This document shows, piece after piece, positions 42,785-51,816 of a DNA stretch of 64,000 bases. Source of the stretch: Rhodocytophaga aerolata. Lineage in GTDB: Bacteria; Bacteroidota; Bacteroidia; Cytophagales; 172606-1. Every line of letters begins with the position of its first letter. The stretch's first letter is position 1. The position numbers and the translations under genes were made by a program. Where the stretch lies: the NCBI RefSeq assembly GCF_030503435.1, contig NZ_JAUKPO010000007.1, forward strand, positions 275,474 through 339,473. Reading direction: 5' to 3'. A model generated the notes under the pieces. The model was not told the origin of the DNA, searched no databases, and saw only the letters and a list, made by a program, of their open reading frames with translations.

Positions 42785-43813
42785 CTAAACAGCATTTTTT
42801 ACAGTAGAACCCCGGATAATTAACCTGGTTTTTAATACTGTTTTCGGGCATACACTCTCCTTGGATGGCCTATTTATCTGTGCGAAAAGCAACCGGGCGG
42901 CCGTTTGCCCGATTTCAAAAGTAGGTTGGGCCACGGTTGTTAAGCCAGGATCTACAAGCGATGCAGTAGGTTCATCCGTATAGCCAGCAATAGCTATATC
43001 TTCCGGTATTCTAATGCCTTGCTCTTTTAAAACTTTCATTGCACCAAAAGCCACAGAATCGCTTACTGCAAATATGGCATCGGGTAGGGGGCGAACCTGC
43101 AACAACTGCCGGGCAGCATCCATACCGCTGGCAATATTAAAATCGCAGGATAGCATAAGTTCTTCTCTGACTGGTAGATTATGTGTTTTAAGAGCATCTA
43201 CATATCCTCTTCTCCGTTCCTGGCTGATAGATAAGTTCTGTGGACCGCAAAAGTGTGCTATGCGTTTTCGCCCAATACTAATCAAATGTTCAGTGGCGGC
43301 TACTGCTCCATCATAATCGTCTACTACAACTTTGGCCACTGGCATGCCTTCATACACCCGGTTAAAAAAAACAATCTCGATACCCTTTTGCTGCAAACAT
43401 TGTAAATGGTCAAAATTAGTTGTCTCTTTTGATACCGAAACTAACAAGCCATCTACCCGGCTGGATGCTAATGTATAAATATTCGATACTTCCGTTGTAT
43501 ACGATTCATTTGACTGGCATACCATTACATTGTAGTTTGCTTTGGCAGCTTCTTCTTGAATGCCACTTATAGCCGATGCATAAAAAGGAATTACGAATGT
43601 AGGAATAACTACGCCTATCGTATTTGTCCGCCGCTTAACCAAACTCTGGGCAATCTGGTTGGGCCGGTAATCTAACTCAGCAGCTAACGTTGTTACCGCT
43701 TTTTTTGTGTTTTCATTAATGTCCGGAAAATCCCGCAACGCTCTCGAAACAGTAGCTACCGAAATATTCAATTGTCTAGCTATATCTTTAATAGTTACTT
43801 GTCCACTTGACAT
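42785..43813 (-). CDS. LacI-family transcriptional regulator
   Basis: A 342-residue repressor or activator. The HTH (VTIKDIARQLNISVATVSRAL, split, residues 6-26) is followed by the hinge LDYRPNQIAQSLVKRR near 48-63 and a periplasmic-binding-protein-like sensor domain from about 65. It probably controls carbon-source genes and may control the divergent phosphodiesterase-like gene 192 bases away. Ligand unknown. It ends 20 bases from the convergent TPM gene without a clear hairpin. Confidence 0.94.
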   Translation of the reverse strand: MSSGQVTIKDIARQLNISVATVSRALRDFPDINENTKKAVTTLAAELDYRPNQIAQSLVKRRTNTIGVVIPTFVIPFYASAISGIQEEAAKANYNVMVCQSNESYTTEVSNIYTLASSRVDGLLVSVSKETTNFDHLQCLQQKGIEIVFFNRVYEGMPVAKVVVDDYDGAVAATEHLISIGRKRIAHFCGPQNLSISQERRRGYVDALKTHNLPVREELMLSCDFNIASGMDAARQLLQVRPLPDAIFAVSDSVAFGAMKVLKEQGIRIPEDIAIAGYTDEPTASLVDPGLTTVAQPTFEIGQTAARLLFAQINRPSKESVCPKTVLKTRLIIRGSTVKNAV

Positions 43814-44005
43814 AAGATTTGCAGATAATGTGAGTTAAGAATAGATAGCGAATCAAAAAGAAATTTCAAAAAAATAAGTGTCTTCCGAGCAAATAAAATT
43901 ATGGTAATATATATTTTATATAAATATAATGCAATTAAAGCTTTATTAATTGACTATGTACCCGCTTAGCAGTAATTTAAGCCGGCTTTTGTTAAATATA
44001 TATTT

Positions 44006-44821
44006 ATGAATACATACCGGTTTAGTTTTTTTGTCAGCTCATTATTGCTTTTGAGCATAAGCCTGTTTTCTTATACTGTTCGGGCGCAGGTACACCCTTT
44101 GCTTAAAGCACATGCACATAATGATTATATGCATGCTAAACCTTTGTTCGATGCATTAACTTATGGATTTACGAGTATAGAAGCTGATATTCATCTGATT
44201 GATAATGAACTATATGTTGTACATGATAAGCCTGAATCTACTAAAGGACTACCTACTTTAAAAGCATTATATTTGGAGCCTTTGGCTAAACATATAAAAC
44301 AGAATAATGGATTTGTCTACAAAGGACACACCTCACCTGTGTATCTGATGATTGATATTAAAACTGACGGCACAGCTACGTACGCAGTCTTAAAGAAGCA
44401 ACTGGCTTTGTATAAAGAGATACTCTACTCGCCGGCTAATCCTAAGGGCCAGGTTCAAGTAGTATTATCAGGTAACAGGCCCATAGACTCAGTAAAAAGT
44501 GAGTCGGCTGCACAGGTTTCTATAGATGGCAGGCCAGAGGATCTGCCTGCAAATTATCCGGTTCAGTTTATGCCAGTTATCAGCCAGAATTATTTTAAAA
44601 TACTTGCCTGGACAGGTGAAGGAAATATTAGCCAGGAAGACAAACAAAAGTTAGAACAGTTAGTAAAGGCTGTACATGCTCAAGGTAAGAAACTACGGCT
44701 TTGGGCATCTCCTGAAAAAGAAACAGTATGGCAAGTATTACTAGAAACAGGCGTAGATTTTATCAATACGGATAAATTACCTGCACTCCAGGCCTTTATG
44801 CAAAAAGCAACCACTAAATAA
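44006..44821 (+). CDS. Exported GDPD/PI-PLC-like phosphodiesterase
   Basis: A 271-residue protein with a signal peptide (cut near VRAQVHP at 28-30). A TIM-barrel phosphodiesterase pattern is visible: AHAHNDYMHAKPLFDALTYG near 34-53, SIEADIHLIDNELYVVHD near 57-74 (catalytic Glu, Asp and His of GDPDs), DIKTDG near 114, and the end RLWASPEKETVW...VDFINTDKLPAL. The short form resembles yeast Aim6-like proteins rather than canonical GlpQ. Substrate unknown; acts in the periplasm. Confidence 0.8.
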   Translation: MNTYRFSFFVSSLLLLSISLFSYTVRAQVHPLLKAHAHNDYMHAKPLFDALTYGFTSIEADIHLIDNELYVVHDKPESTKGLPTLKALYLEPLAKHIKQNNGFVYKGHTSPVYLMIDIKTDGTATYAVLKKQLALYKEILYSPANPKGQVQVVLSGNRPIDSVKSESAAQVSIDGRPEDLPANYPVQFMPVISQNYFKILAWTGEGNISQEDKQKLEQLVKAVHAQGKKLRLWASPEKETVWQVLLETGVDFINTDKLPALQAFMQKATTK

Positions 44822-44946
44822 GTACTGAACAGAGGATAATCTTAATTATAAGGTTAACCCATTGTGATTAATTTTCTTGTAACAACTGGTGTATCTCCTC
44901 GATATGCAATAGGTATTTAGTTTCCCGGCTTAGCAGCATATTTTTA

Positions 44947-45726
44947 TCAGTTGCCTTTAAAGTTTGGTTTCCGTTTTTCCATAAAAGCCTGTATTCCTTC
45001 CTTATTATCCTGCGTTCTGCCAGCTTGTTCCTGATAAAGAGCTTCATATTCCAGCATTTCTTCTAAGGAGGAATGAAAAGAGAGATTGAGCAGCCGTTTC
45101 ATCAAGCCAACCGTTTTTGTAGGAGCAGCAGCGTAATAATGTACATACTGTGCTACGGCTTTATCCAGGTCGGAAGTAGGCACCGTTTTATTTACTAGGC
45201 CCATAGCCTGCGCTTCTGTAGCAGGGACCTTTTTACCCATGGTAGAAAGCTCAAAAGCTTTGGCAGACCCTACTAATCGGGGCAAAAAATACGAAGAACC
45301 AGAATCCATAACTAAACCAATACCAATAAATATTTCAGCTAACGAGGCTTCTTCAGAGGCTACAATAATATCGCAGGCTAAAGCTAATGAGCAACCAGCA
45401 CCGGCAGCAATACCATTAAGCCGGCAGATAATCGGTTTTGGCATATGGCGCATGGCCGTAATAATAGGGTTGTATCGGGCTCGCACGGTTTCGGCCAGAG
45501 AAGCTATTTGTAAGCCTGCAATAGCTTTTAGGTCTTGCCCCGAACAGAAACCTTTTCCAGCGCCGGTTAGTACAACTACTCGTACAGCCTCATCCATACT
45601 AGCTTTTTTAAAAGCATCTTGTAGCTCGTAACTAAGTTTATCGTTAATGGCATTGTATACTTCCGGCCGGTTCAGGGTAATAGTACAGGTGCTTTCCGAT
45701 ACCTGATAGAGAATATGTTCAAACAT
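44947..45726 (-). CDS. Enoyl-CoA hydratase/isomerase, PaaG-like
   Basis: A 259-residue crotonase. The oxyanion-hole segments are GKGFCSGQDLKAI near 57-69 and NGIAAGAGCSLALACD near 104-119. The Asp in GIGLVMDSGSSYFLP near 138-152 replaces the usual second Glu, a pattern of PaaG-type isomerases (2-(1,2-epoxyphenyl)acetyl-CoA isomerase) rather than beta-oxidation hydratases. A PaaE-like reductase is elsewhere in the window, but no phenylacetate cluster is present. Exact substrate uncertain. Confidence 0.87.
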   Translation of the reverse strand: MFEHILYQVSESTCTITLNRPEVYNAINDKLSYELQDAFKKASMDEAVRVVVLTGAGKGFCSGQDLKAIAGLQIASLAETVRARYNPIITAMRHMPKPIICRLNGIAAGAGCSLALACDIIVASEEASLAEIFIGIGLVMDSGSSYFLPRLVGSAKAFELSTMGKKVPATEAQAMGLVNKTVPTSDLDKAVAQYVHYYAAAPTKTVGLMKRLLNLSFHSSLEEMLEYEALYQEQAGRTQDNKEGIQAFMEKRKPNFKGN

Positions 45727-45937
45727 AGCTTTAGATTTTTGGAGGTTTTAGGAAAGGTACAAATCCTGCCTTAGAAAAACTATTTATTAAAAACAGACTA
45801 ATCTGGAAAAATAGCGCTGGTGAACGAAACAACGAACTGAGATTCCAGGCTATTTACTCTCTTGAAGCAACTATTCCGCTACACGGACGTACATTAAAAA
45901 CCAGTTTGTCTTTACATTTTTTGCCCGTTAGGGTATT

Positions 45938-47185
45938 ATGGCAAATGTGATAAATAAACATCAACCACTTAAACAGTCCGTTACACATATGACTAATCAG
46001 GAAATTCAAGAACGTATTAAAGTATTAAGCAATCAGTCGGCTTATCCTTCTGTTTCAATCTTGTTCCCTTTAGCAGAAGCAGGAAGACCTACGTTCAATT
46101 CACCAGAACATACATTAAAAGTGATGATTCAAGAAACGTATCAGCGGCTGGGCGCAATGGAAGATGAGCGGGCATTAGAATCTATCAAAAGCAAACTCAG
46201 TTCCATCGCCAAAAATATGAAGTTTGAAGAGGCAGGTAAAAGCTTAGGTATTTTTGTATCTCCGGAGCATGAAGAGGTAATGTCGTTGCCTTTTCAGGTA
46301 GACCGGAATGTATTTATTGGAGACAATTTTCAAATCAGAGACCTGGTAAAGGCACGTAACCGGCTAGACGAATATATAGTGCTCTTATTAAGCGAAAAGA
46401 AAGTTTTAGCGCTAAGAGGTGCAGCTACACAGCTTTCGTTTGTCGAAATACCTGGTTTACCGTCTGACAAAGGCGATCCTGGCGTGTCTGGCAATGCGCT
46501 CGATACGGATGAAATTATAACTGATCAGATAGATACTTCCATTGAACGTGACTCTCCTTCTCCGGATGGCTTAGCCGATCAACGTGCTCATCCCGATCAG
46601 TCTTCTATTGCCGGGGTACGGAACGATGAAAAAACCAGGTATTTTATGACCCGTGTAGATAATGCACTTGGAAAATACCTGACTGAAGAAGGCTTACGTG
46701 TAGTACTCGTGGGCGTAGATAGAACCCTTAGTCATTATAAGAAATTTTCTAAGTACACAGATAAAATTTTAGGGGAAGTACATGGGAATTACGACTTTGC
46801 GCCTGCGCCTGCTATTGCTGATTTAGCATGGCCTGTGGTACAGCAAAAGCTACAGGAAGAAAAAAATACCTTATTGAATGAGTTGGAAAATATAGGACGA
46901 AACTTCTATGTTGGAGGAATTGCCTCTGTATGGCGGGCAGCCTATGAAGGGCGTATCCGCACGTTGCTGGTGGAGGAAAACTATCAGATACGCGCACTGG
47001 CTCAAGACGAAGGCTATTCTCTGCTACTAGATATACCAGAAAATTCCAACGGTTCAGACAAAGTAATGGAGGATGCTGTAGACGATTTAATTGAACTAGT
47101 AATGAGCAGAGCAGGCCAGATTGTATTTGTTAATGATGGCGAGCTTGAAAAACATCAGCGGGTAGCTGCTATTTGCCGCTATTAA
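45938..47185 (+). CDS. eRF1-like (baeRF-type) protein
   Basis: A 415-residue cytosolic protein similar to bacterial/archaeal eRF1-like proteins (baeRF). The N-terminal part reads QSAYPSVSILFPLAEAGRPT near 35-54, then FVSPEHEEVMSLPFQVDRNVFIGDNF (split) near 105-130. The C-terminal part is an RNase-P-Rpp38/L7Ae-like fold (GRIRTLLVEENYQIRAL near 346-362, ending GQIVFVNDGELEKHQRVAAICRY is split). An acidic linker lies at 170-220. The start may also be Met 18 (45989). The family is suggested to act on ribosomes or in RNA stress; activity is unknown. Confidence 0.75.
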   Translation: MANVINKHQPLKQSVTHMTNQEIQERIKVLSNQSAYPSVSILFPLAEAGRPTFNSPEHTLKVMIQETYQRLGAMEDERALESIKSKLSSIAKNMKFEEAGKSLGIFVSPEHEEVMSLPFQVDRNVFIGDNFQIRDLVKARNRLDEYIVLLLSEKKVLALRGAATQLSFVEIPGLPSDKGDPGVSGNALDTDEIITDQIDTSIERDSPSPDGLADQRAHPDQSSIAGVRNDEKTRYFMTRVDNALGKYLTEEGLRVVLVGVDRTLSHYKKFSKYTDKILGEVHGNYDFAPAPAIADLAWPVVQQKLQEEKNTLLNELENIGRNFYVGGIASVWRAAYEGRIRTLLVEENYQIRALAQDEGYSLLLDIPENSNGSDKVMEDAVDDLIELVMSRAGQIVFVNDGELEKHQRVAAICRY

Positions 47186-47203
47186 ATCTGCATTGTTTTA
47201 CTT

Positions 47204-47242
47204 ACAAAAGCCTCATATTTTTAAAAGATATGAGGCTTTTGT
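47204..47242. terminator. Bidirectional terminator
   Basis: Perfect 15-base arms (47204-47218, 47228-47242), core AAAAGCCTCATAT / ATATGAGGCTTTT. Lies between the eRF1-like gene and the convergent dehydrogenase gene. Confidence 0.88.
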
Positions 47243-47273
47243 GTATATTTTTTCTGCTAAACAATACTAAAAT

Positions 47274-48497
47274 TTACTTAAACGCCGGAATACCGGTAAT
47301 CTCATTACCTAAAATCAACAAATGTATATCGTGTGTTCCCTCATAGGTAATAACAGATTCCAGGTTCATCATATGGCGCATAATAGAATATTCTCCCGTA
47401 ATTCCCATGCCTCCATGAATTTGCCTGGCTTCACGGGCAATGTGTAAAGCCATTTCTACATTATTACGTTTAGCCAGAGAAATCTGGGTAGTCGTAGCTT
47501 TGCCTTCATTTTTCAACATGCCTAACCGCCAGCATACTAGTTGGGCTTTCGTAATTTCTGTCAGCATTTCTGCTAGTTTTTTCTGTATCAGCTGAAAAGA
47601 GGCAATTGGCTTATCAAACTGAATACGTTCCATGGCATAGCGTCTGGCTGAATCGTAACAATCCATGGCCGCACCTAATGCACCCCAGGCAATGCCATAC
47701 CTGGCAGAATCCAGGCACTTTAACGGACCTTTTAATCCATCAATATTAGGCAGCAGGTTTGCTTTAGGAATTTTTACATTATCAAATACCAATTCGCCGG
47801 TACAGCTGGCCCGTAACGACCATTTGTTGTGTATTTCTGGTGTAGAAAAACCTTCCATCCCTCGTTCTACTATAACTCCCCGGATGCGTCCGTCTTCATT
47901 TTTCGCCCATACAACGGCTACATCTGCCATCGGAGAGTTAGAAATCCACATCTTGGAGCCATTTAGCAGATAGTAGTCGCCTGCATCTTTAATTGTAGTA
48001 AGCATACCCGCCGGATTTGAACCAAAATCTGGTTCTGTTAACCCAAAGCATCCCAGCCATTCACCAGAAGCAAGTTTAGGTAAGTATTTTTTCCGCTGCT
48101 CTTCGCTGCCAAACGCATATATCGGATACATCACCAGAGAACCCTGCACCGATGCGGTAGACCGCATACCAGAATCGCCCCTTTCAATCTCTTGCATAAT
48201 TAGGCCATAGGCTATGTAATCCAGTCCGCCGCCACCATATTCTGCTGGTATAGTGGGGCCAAAGGCACCTATTTCGCCAAATTTCTTTACCAAATGTTGT
48301 GGAAAGGCTGCCCGCTGAGCATAGTCTTCAATAATGGGAGAGATTTCTTTTTTTACAAAACTGCGTATACTGCTTCTGATGAGTTTGTGCTCTTCGGTAA
48401 GCAGATCGTCTATCTGGTAGAAATCCGGAGATTCAAATACGTCGTTTGCTTGTTTTTTATTGGCAGATACAGAGGTGTCTAGCGTGCTGGTAGCCAT
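47274..48497 (-). CDS. gcdH: Glutaryl-CoA dehydrogenase (acyl-CoA dehydrogenase family)
   Basis: Oxidises and decarboxylates glutaryl-CoA to crotonyl-CoA in lysine and tryptophan breakdown. The 407-residue FAD protein shows GCFGLTEPDFGSNPAGM near 149-165, RQIHGGMGITGEYS near 357-370 and the catalytic Glu386 in TYEGTHDIHLLILG, the glutaryl-CoA dehydrogenase version of the motif. It is divergent from a tryptophan 2,3-dioxygenase gene, which supports a role in tryptophan catabolism. Confidence 0.9.
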   Translation of the reverse strand: MATSTLDTSVSANKKQANDVFESPDFYQIDDLLTEEHKLIRSSIRSFVKKEISPIIEDYAQRAAFPQHLVKKFGEIGAFGPTIPAEYGGGGLDYIAYGLIMQEIERGDSGMRSTASVQGSLVMYPIYAFGSEEQRKKYLPKLASGEWLGCFGLTEPDFGSNPAGMLTTIKDAGDYYLLNGSKMWISNSPMADVAVVWAKNEDGRIRGVIVERGMEGFSTPEIHNKWSLRASCTGELVFDNVKIPKANLLPNIDGLKGPLKCLDSARYGIAWGALGAAMDCYDSARRYAMERIQFDKPIASFQLIQKKLAEMLTEITKAQLVCWRLGMLKNEGKATTTQISLAKRNNVEMALHIAREARQIHGGMGITGEYSIMRHMMNLESVITYEGTHDIHLLILGNEITGIPAFK

Positions 48498-48642
48498 AAG
48501 CTTTAAGTTTACATTGTTTTAATTCAATTAAATAGTCAAATTTACAACATAAAAAATACAATTCCTGGTTTTAAAAAAGGGCTTTTTATTCTAGATACTT
48601 ATAGCTGTACTCCATTATTCCCCGTATTTAAAAATAAAGACC

Positions 48643-49635
48643 GTGCAACATCATCAACCTGTTCCTGAAGACAAACAAGCCCAGTTATTAGAGGCATTAA
48701 AAGCAAAGTTCGAGACTTCCGGCCAGGATATAAATGCCTATCTGGAAGGCTTATTATATGCCGATTATCTGTCATACTGGGATTATATACACCTGGATAC
48801 ATTACTTTCTTTGCAGAATCAGGAAACTACTTTCCCTGATGAAATGATCTTCATTACCTATCATCAGATTACAGAACTCTATTTTAAGATGATCTTGTCG
48901 GAAATGGAGCAGATAGGAAAGCAAACGGACGTTAGTGAGGCTGATTTTACTATGCGCATGAGCCGGATCAACCGGTATTTTGAGATGCTGGTGCAATCGT
49001 TTGATATAATGGGTGAGGGGATGGAGGCGGCACAATTCAGAAAATTCAGACTTTCATTAACACCGGCCAGTGGTTTTCAGTCTGTACAATTCCGTATGAT
49101 TGAGATACGGGCTACCGAATTTATAAATCTGGTAGATAAAGAAGTACGCCATGAGTTGCATGCAGACCAGCCCATGAGAGAGCTGTATGAACATATTTAC
49201 TGGAAGCGGGGAGCCACAGAGCTATCTACCGGCAAGAAAACCCTTACACTCCAAAAGTTTGAGGAAAAATACGAGCATACCCTCATTGCATTTGCTGAAG
49301 AGGCCCGCCATACTAATCTCTGGACAGCATACGAACGATTACAAACCCATACAACGCCTGGCGAAAAACTTATACAAGCTATGCGCCATTTCGATACACT
49401 GGTAAATATAGACTGGGCTTTGGCCCATTTTAAATCGGCTATGCGCTACCTGCATCAGGAACCCGAATCGGTGGCTGCTACCGGGGGCACCAACTGGCAA
49501 CAATACCTGCCCCCTTTTTTTCAGAAAAGAATATTTTATCCGGAATTATGGTCAGACACAGAAAAGCAGAATTGGGGAAAAAGCTGGGTGGAAAAACATG
49601 TGTTAACACAGAAAAATAAGCCTGGTAAAAAGTAA
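48643..49635 (+). CDS. kynA: Tryptophan 2,3-dioxygenase
   Basis: Haem enzyme opening tryptophan to N-formylkynurenine, first step of the kynurenine route. The 330-residue protein has FITYHQITELYFKMILSEM (near 68-86; HQxTEL is the distal-side motif), the SGFQSVQFR signature near 144-152 and ATGGTNWQQYLPP near 279-291, which binds the substrate. The start is GTG at 48643. It lies head-to-head with gcdH, 145 bases away, sharing a promoter region. Confidence 0.94.
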   Translation: MQHHQPVPEDKQAQLLEALKAKFETSGQDINAYLEGLLYADYLSYWDYIHLDTLLSLQNQETTFPDEMIFITYHQITELYFKMILSEMEQIGKQTDVSEADFTMRMSRINRYFEMLVQSFDIMGEGMEAAQFRKFRLSLTPASGFQSVQFRMIEIRATEFINLVDKEVRHELHADQPMRELYEHIYWKRGATELSTGKKTLTLQKFEEKYEHTLIAFAEEARHTNLWTAYERLQTHTTPGEKLIQAMRHFDTLVNIDWALAHFKSAMRYLHQEPESVAATGGTNWQQYLPPFFQKRIFYPELWSDTEKQNWGKSWVEKHVLTQKNKPGKK

Positions 49636-49876
49636 AACAGCTTTCTTTGGGATTTATACACTAAAAAAGATACTTATTGCCTACAGGTTATTATTACTCC
49701 ACTAATGTTGCCGGAAATAACTATTAGTTAAGAAGTCTTGGCAAAAAATTCTTTTACATCTGCACAGATCATAACGGGCGCATATATTTTTATAATTTAA
49801 TTACAAGTTTATCTGCCTACCTTTGTATAAGAGCACTACTGCCGAAAACGTATATTTTCAGGCTTTCTAGCCCATT

Positions 49877-51706
49877 ATGCGACATGTAATCAGCATATTA
49901 TTAATTATGGTTGCCACGCTTGCTTTCTCCCAGGAAAGACAAGTAGAAACATTTTATGACCAGGGTAAAAATACTATAAAAGAGAGATATACGGTTAAAG
50001 GCAATGATCCACCGGTTATACAGGGTTTATACACAAGTTACTATAGCAATGGCAATGTAAAAAGCAAAGGATGGTATAGTAACAACATACCCAATGGTGA
50101 ATGGGAGTATCATTACGAAAACGGTAAACTCAAAATGGCTGGTACGCTGGCTTCAAATCTGGCTGAAGGCTACTGGAAGTATTATTTCGAAAATGGTAAT
50201 CTGCATATGGAAGGCAACCTGCAGGCTGGGAAACGTCAGGGATTATGGAAGTTCTACTATGAAAAAGGCCAGTTAAAAAGTGAAGGTTATTTTGCAGAAG
50301 ATATAAAAGAAGGCGCCTGGAAATATTATTATGAAGATGGCACAGTAAAAGCAAAAGCTAATTTTCAGGCAGATAGAGGGCTTTATCAGGAATTTTATAC
50401 ATCTGGTAAATTAAAAATGGAAGGAGTAATAGCAGGTGAAAAAAGTGACAGTACCTGGAAGTATTATTATGAAGATGGATCATTAAAAGCCACAGGTCCC
50501 GAAAAAGATGGCAAAAAAGAAGGCTTCTGGCGTTTCTATCACCGCAATGGGGAATTGCTGGGCGAAGGTAATTATAGTAAGGGGCAGACCGAAGGCTTCT
50601 GGAAATATTACGATTCTAATGGCAAACTCAGCACCGAAGGCATAGAAAAAGGAGGTGAGAAGGAAGGTATCTGGAAATTATATTATCCATCTGGAGCCTT
50701 TAAAGGAGAAAGTAATCTAACACATGGAGAGGGGCCCTACAAAGAATACTATGAAAGCAAAAAACTAAAAGCAGAGGGTTATCTGAAAGATGGAAAAAAT
50801 CATGGGGAATGGAAGTATTATACCGAAGATGGCCAGCTGGAAGGAGAAGCTTTGTTTACTGATGGAGAGGGCAACTACAAAGGGTACTACACAAATGGTA
50901 ATTTGCAGATGGAAGGAAGGATAAAAGATGATAAACGGGTAGGTGAATGGATATTATATAAATCTAATGGAGAAGTAGCCGGATATTATGAGGCTTTTTA
51001 CAATGATGACACCTTTACATTTAAACCTTCTGAAAATGCAGTAGCCCGGCCAGATACTATACAACGACGTGCTAATTTCCCTTACGAAAAACCTCCGCTA
51101 CGGCTAAAAAAGCCTCAGCTGCGCTATTTTAAACCTAAAATAAATGAATATAAAACGTTTATTTTAAGTACCAATCCGCTTGCCCTCACTACAGGCAGTT
51201 TTCCTGTTTCCCTGGAGTATTATATACAGCAACGCCTTGGCCATGAACTGAAATATACTGTTTACCGGAATCCTTTTTTTACGGCAAGTTCCAGAATAGA
51301 GTTAAATACGGTATACCGGAGTGGTTTTTCTGTAGATCTGCGGCAAAAATTCTACCAGCCGGAGGGGCAATTGGGTATGCTGTATGGTGCCCATGAAATC
51401 CGCTTCTCTTACCTGGACCACCAGGCCAACATTCTGGAGCAACGGAATAGTATATTGGTAAACCGAACTTTACATGCACCGGAAACATTATACGAATATA
51501 GCCTGCTATTGGGCAACCGATGGATGTATAATGTTGGAATGCATGGCATTACCTTCGACATTTTCTGTGGATTAGGTATTGGAATAAGAAACTACAAACA
51601 GAAGTGGGAAAGTACCCTGGAAAAAGATGCCTTGTTTGAAAATGTAAAGAAAAACAATATTACATTCCCAGTACGCTTGGGTGCCAGTATCGGCTATGCC
51701 TTTTAA
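49877..51706 (+). CDS. MORN-type repeat protein with barrel-like C-terminus
   Basis: A 609-residue exported protein. A signal peptide ends near residue 18 (TLAFSQ). From about 42 to 375 run about 14 repeats of a 23-residue MORN/YwqK-like unit with core GEWKYYYEDGxLKxEG; three units carry a Tyr in place of Trp. The last 190 residues are unlike this: alternating aromatic strands (SLEYYIQQRLGHELKYTVYR, GLGIGIRNYKQKW) ending in GASIGYAF with a terminal Phe, as in outer-membrane beta barrels. I infer a surface or periplasmic repeat stalk on an outer-membrane barrel. Similar proteins are often automatically named antitoxin, which I do not support. Confidence 0.75.
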   Translation: MRHVISILLIMVATLAFSQERQVETFYDQGKNTIKERYTVKGNDPPVIQGLYTSYYSNGNVKSKGWYSNNIPNGEWEYHYENGKLKMAGTLASNLAEGYWKYYFENGNLHMEGNLQAGKRQGLWKFYYEKGQLKSEGYFAEDIKEGAWKYYYEDGTVKAKANFQADRGLYQEFYTSGKLKMEGVIAGEKSDSTWKYYYEDGSLKATGPEKDGKKEGFWRFYHRNGELLGEGNYSKGQTEGFWKYYDSNGKLSTEGIEKGGEKEGIWKLYYPSGAFKGESNLTHGEGPYKEYYESKKLKAEGYLKDGKNHGEWKYYTEDGQLEGEALFTDGEGNYKGYYTNGNLQMEGRIKDDKRVGEWILYKSNGEVAGYYEAFYNDDTFTFKPSENAVARPDTIQRRANFPYEKPPLRLKKPQLRYFKPKINEYKTFILSTNPLALTTGSFPVSLEYYIQQRLGHELKYTVYRNPFFTASSRIELNTVYRSGFSVDLRQKFYQPEGQLGMLYGAHEIRFSYLDHQANILEQRNSILVNRTLHAPETLYEYSLLLGNRWMYNVGMHGITFDIFCGLGIGIRNYKQKWESTLEKDALFENVKKNNITFPVRLGASIGYAF

Positions 51707-51816
51707 ATAATATACTATAATGTTGCTAAAGCTTTTTTGAGATAACGGCAATAGTTGTATACTTTTTCTATAAGTTGTTTTGTACCATTTAAGGATAACT
51801 CCCTTACAAAGTATTT

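Noticed and set aside
42454..42795. Thr/Ser/Ala-rich minus-strand frame under the second TPM gene
   Set aside because: It mirrors the glycine-rich tail on the opposite strand, so it is a composition artefact.
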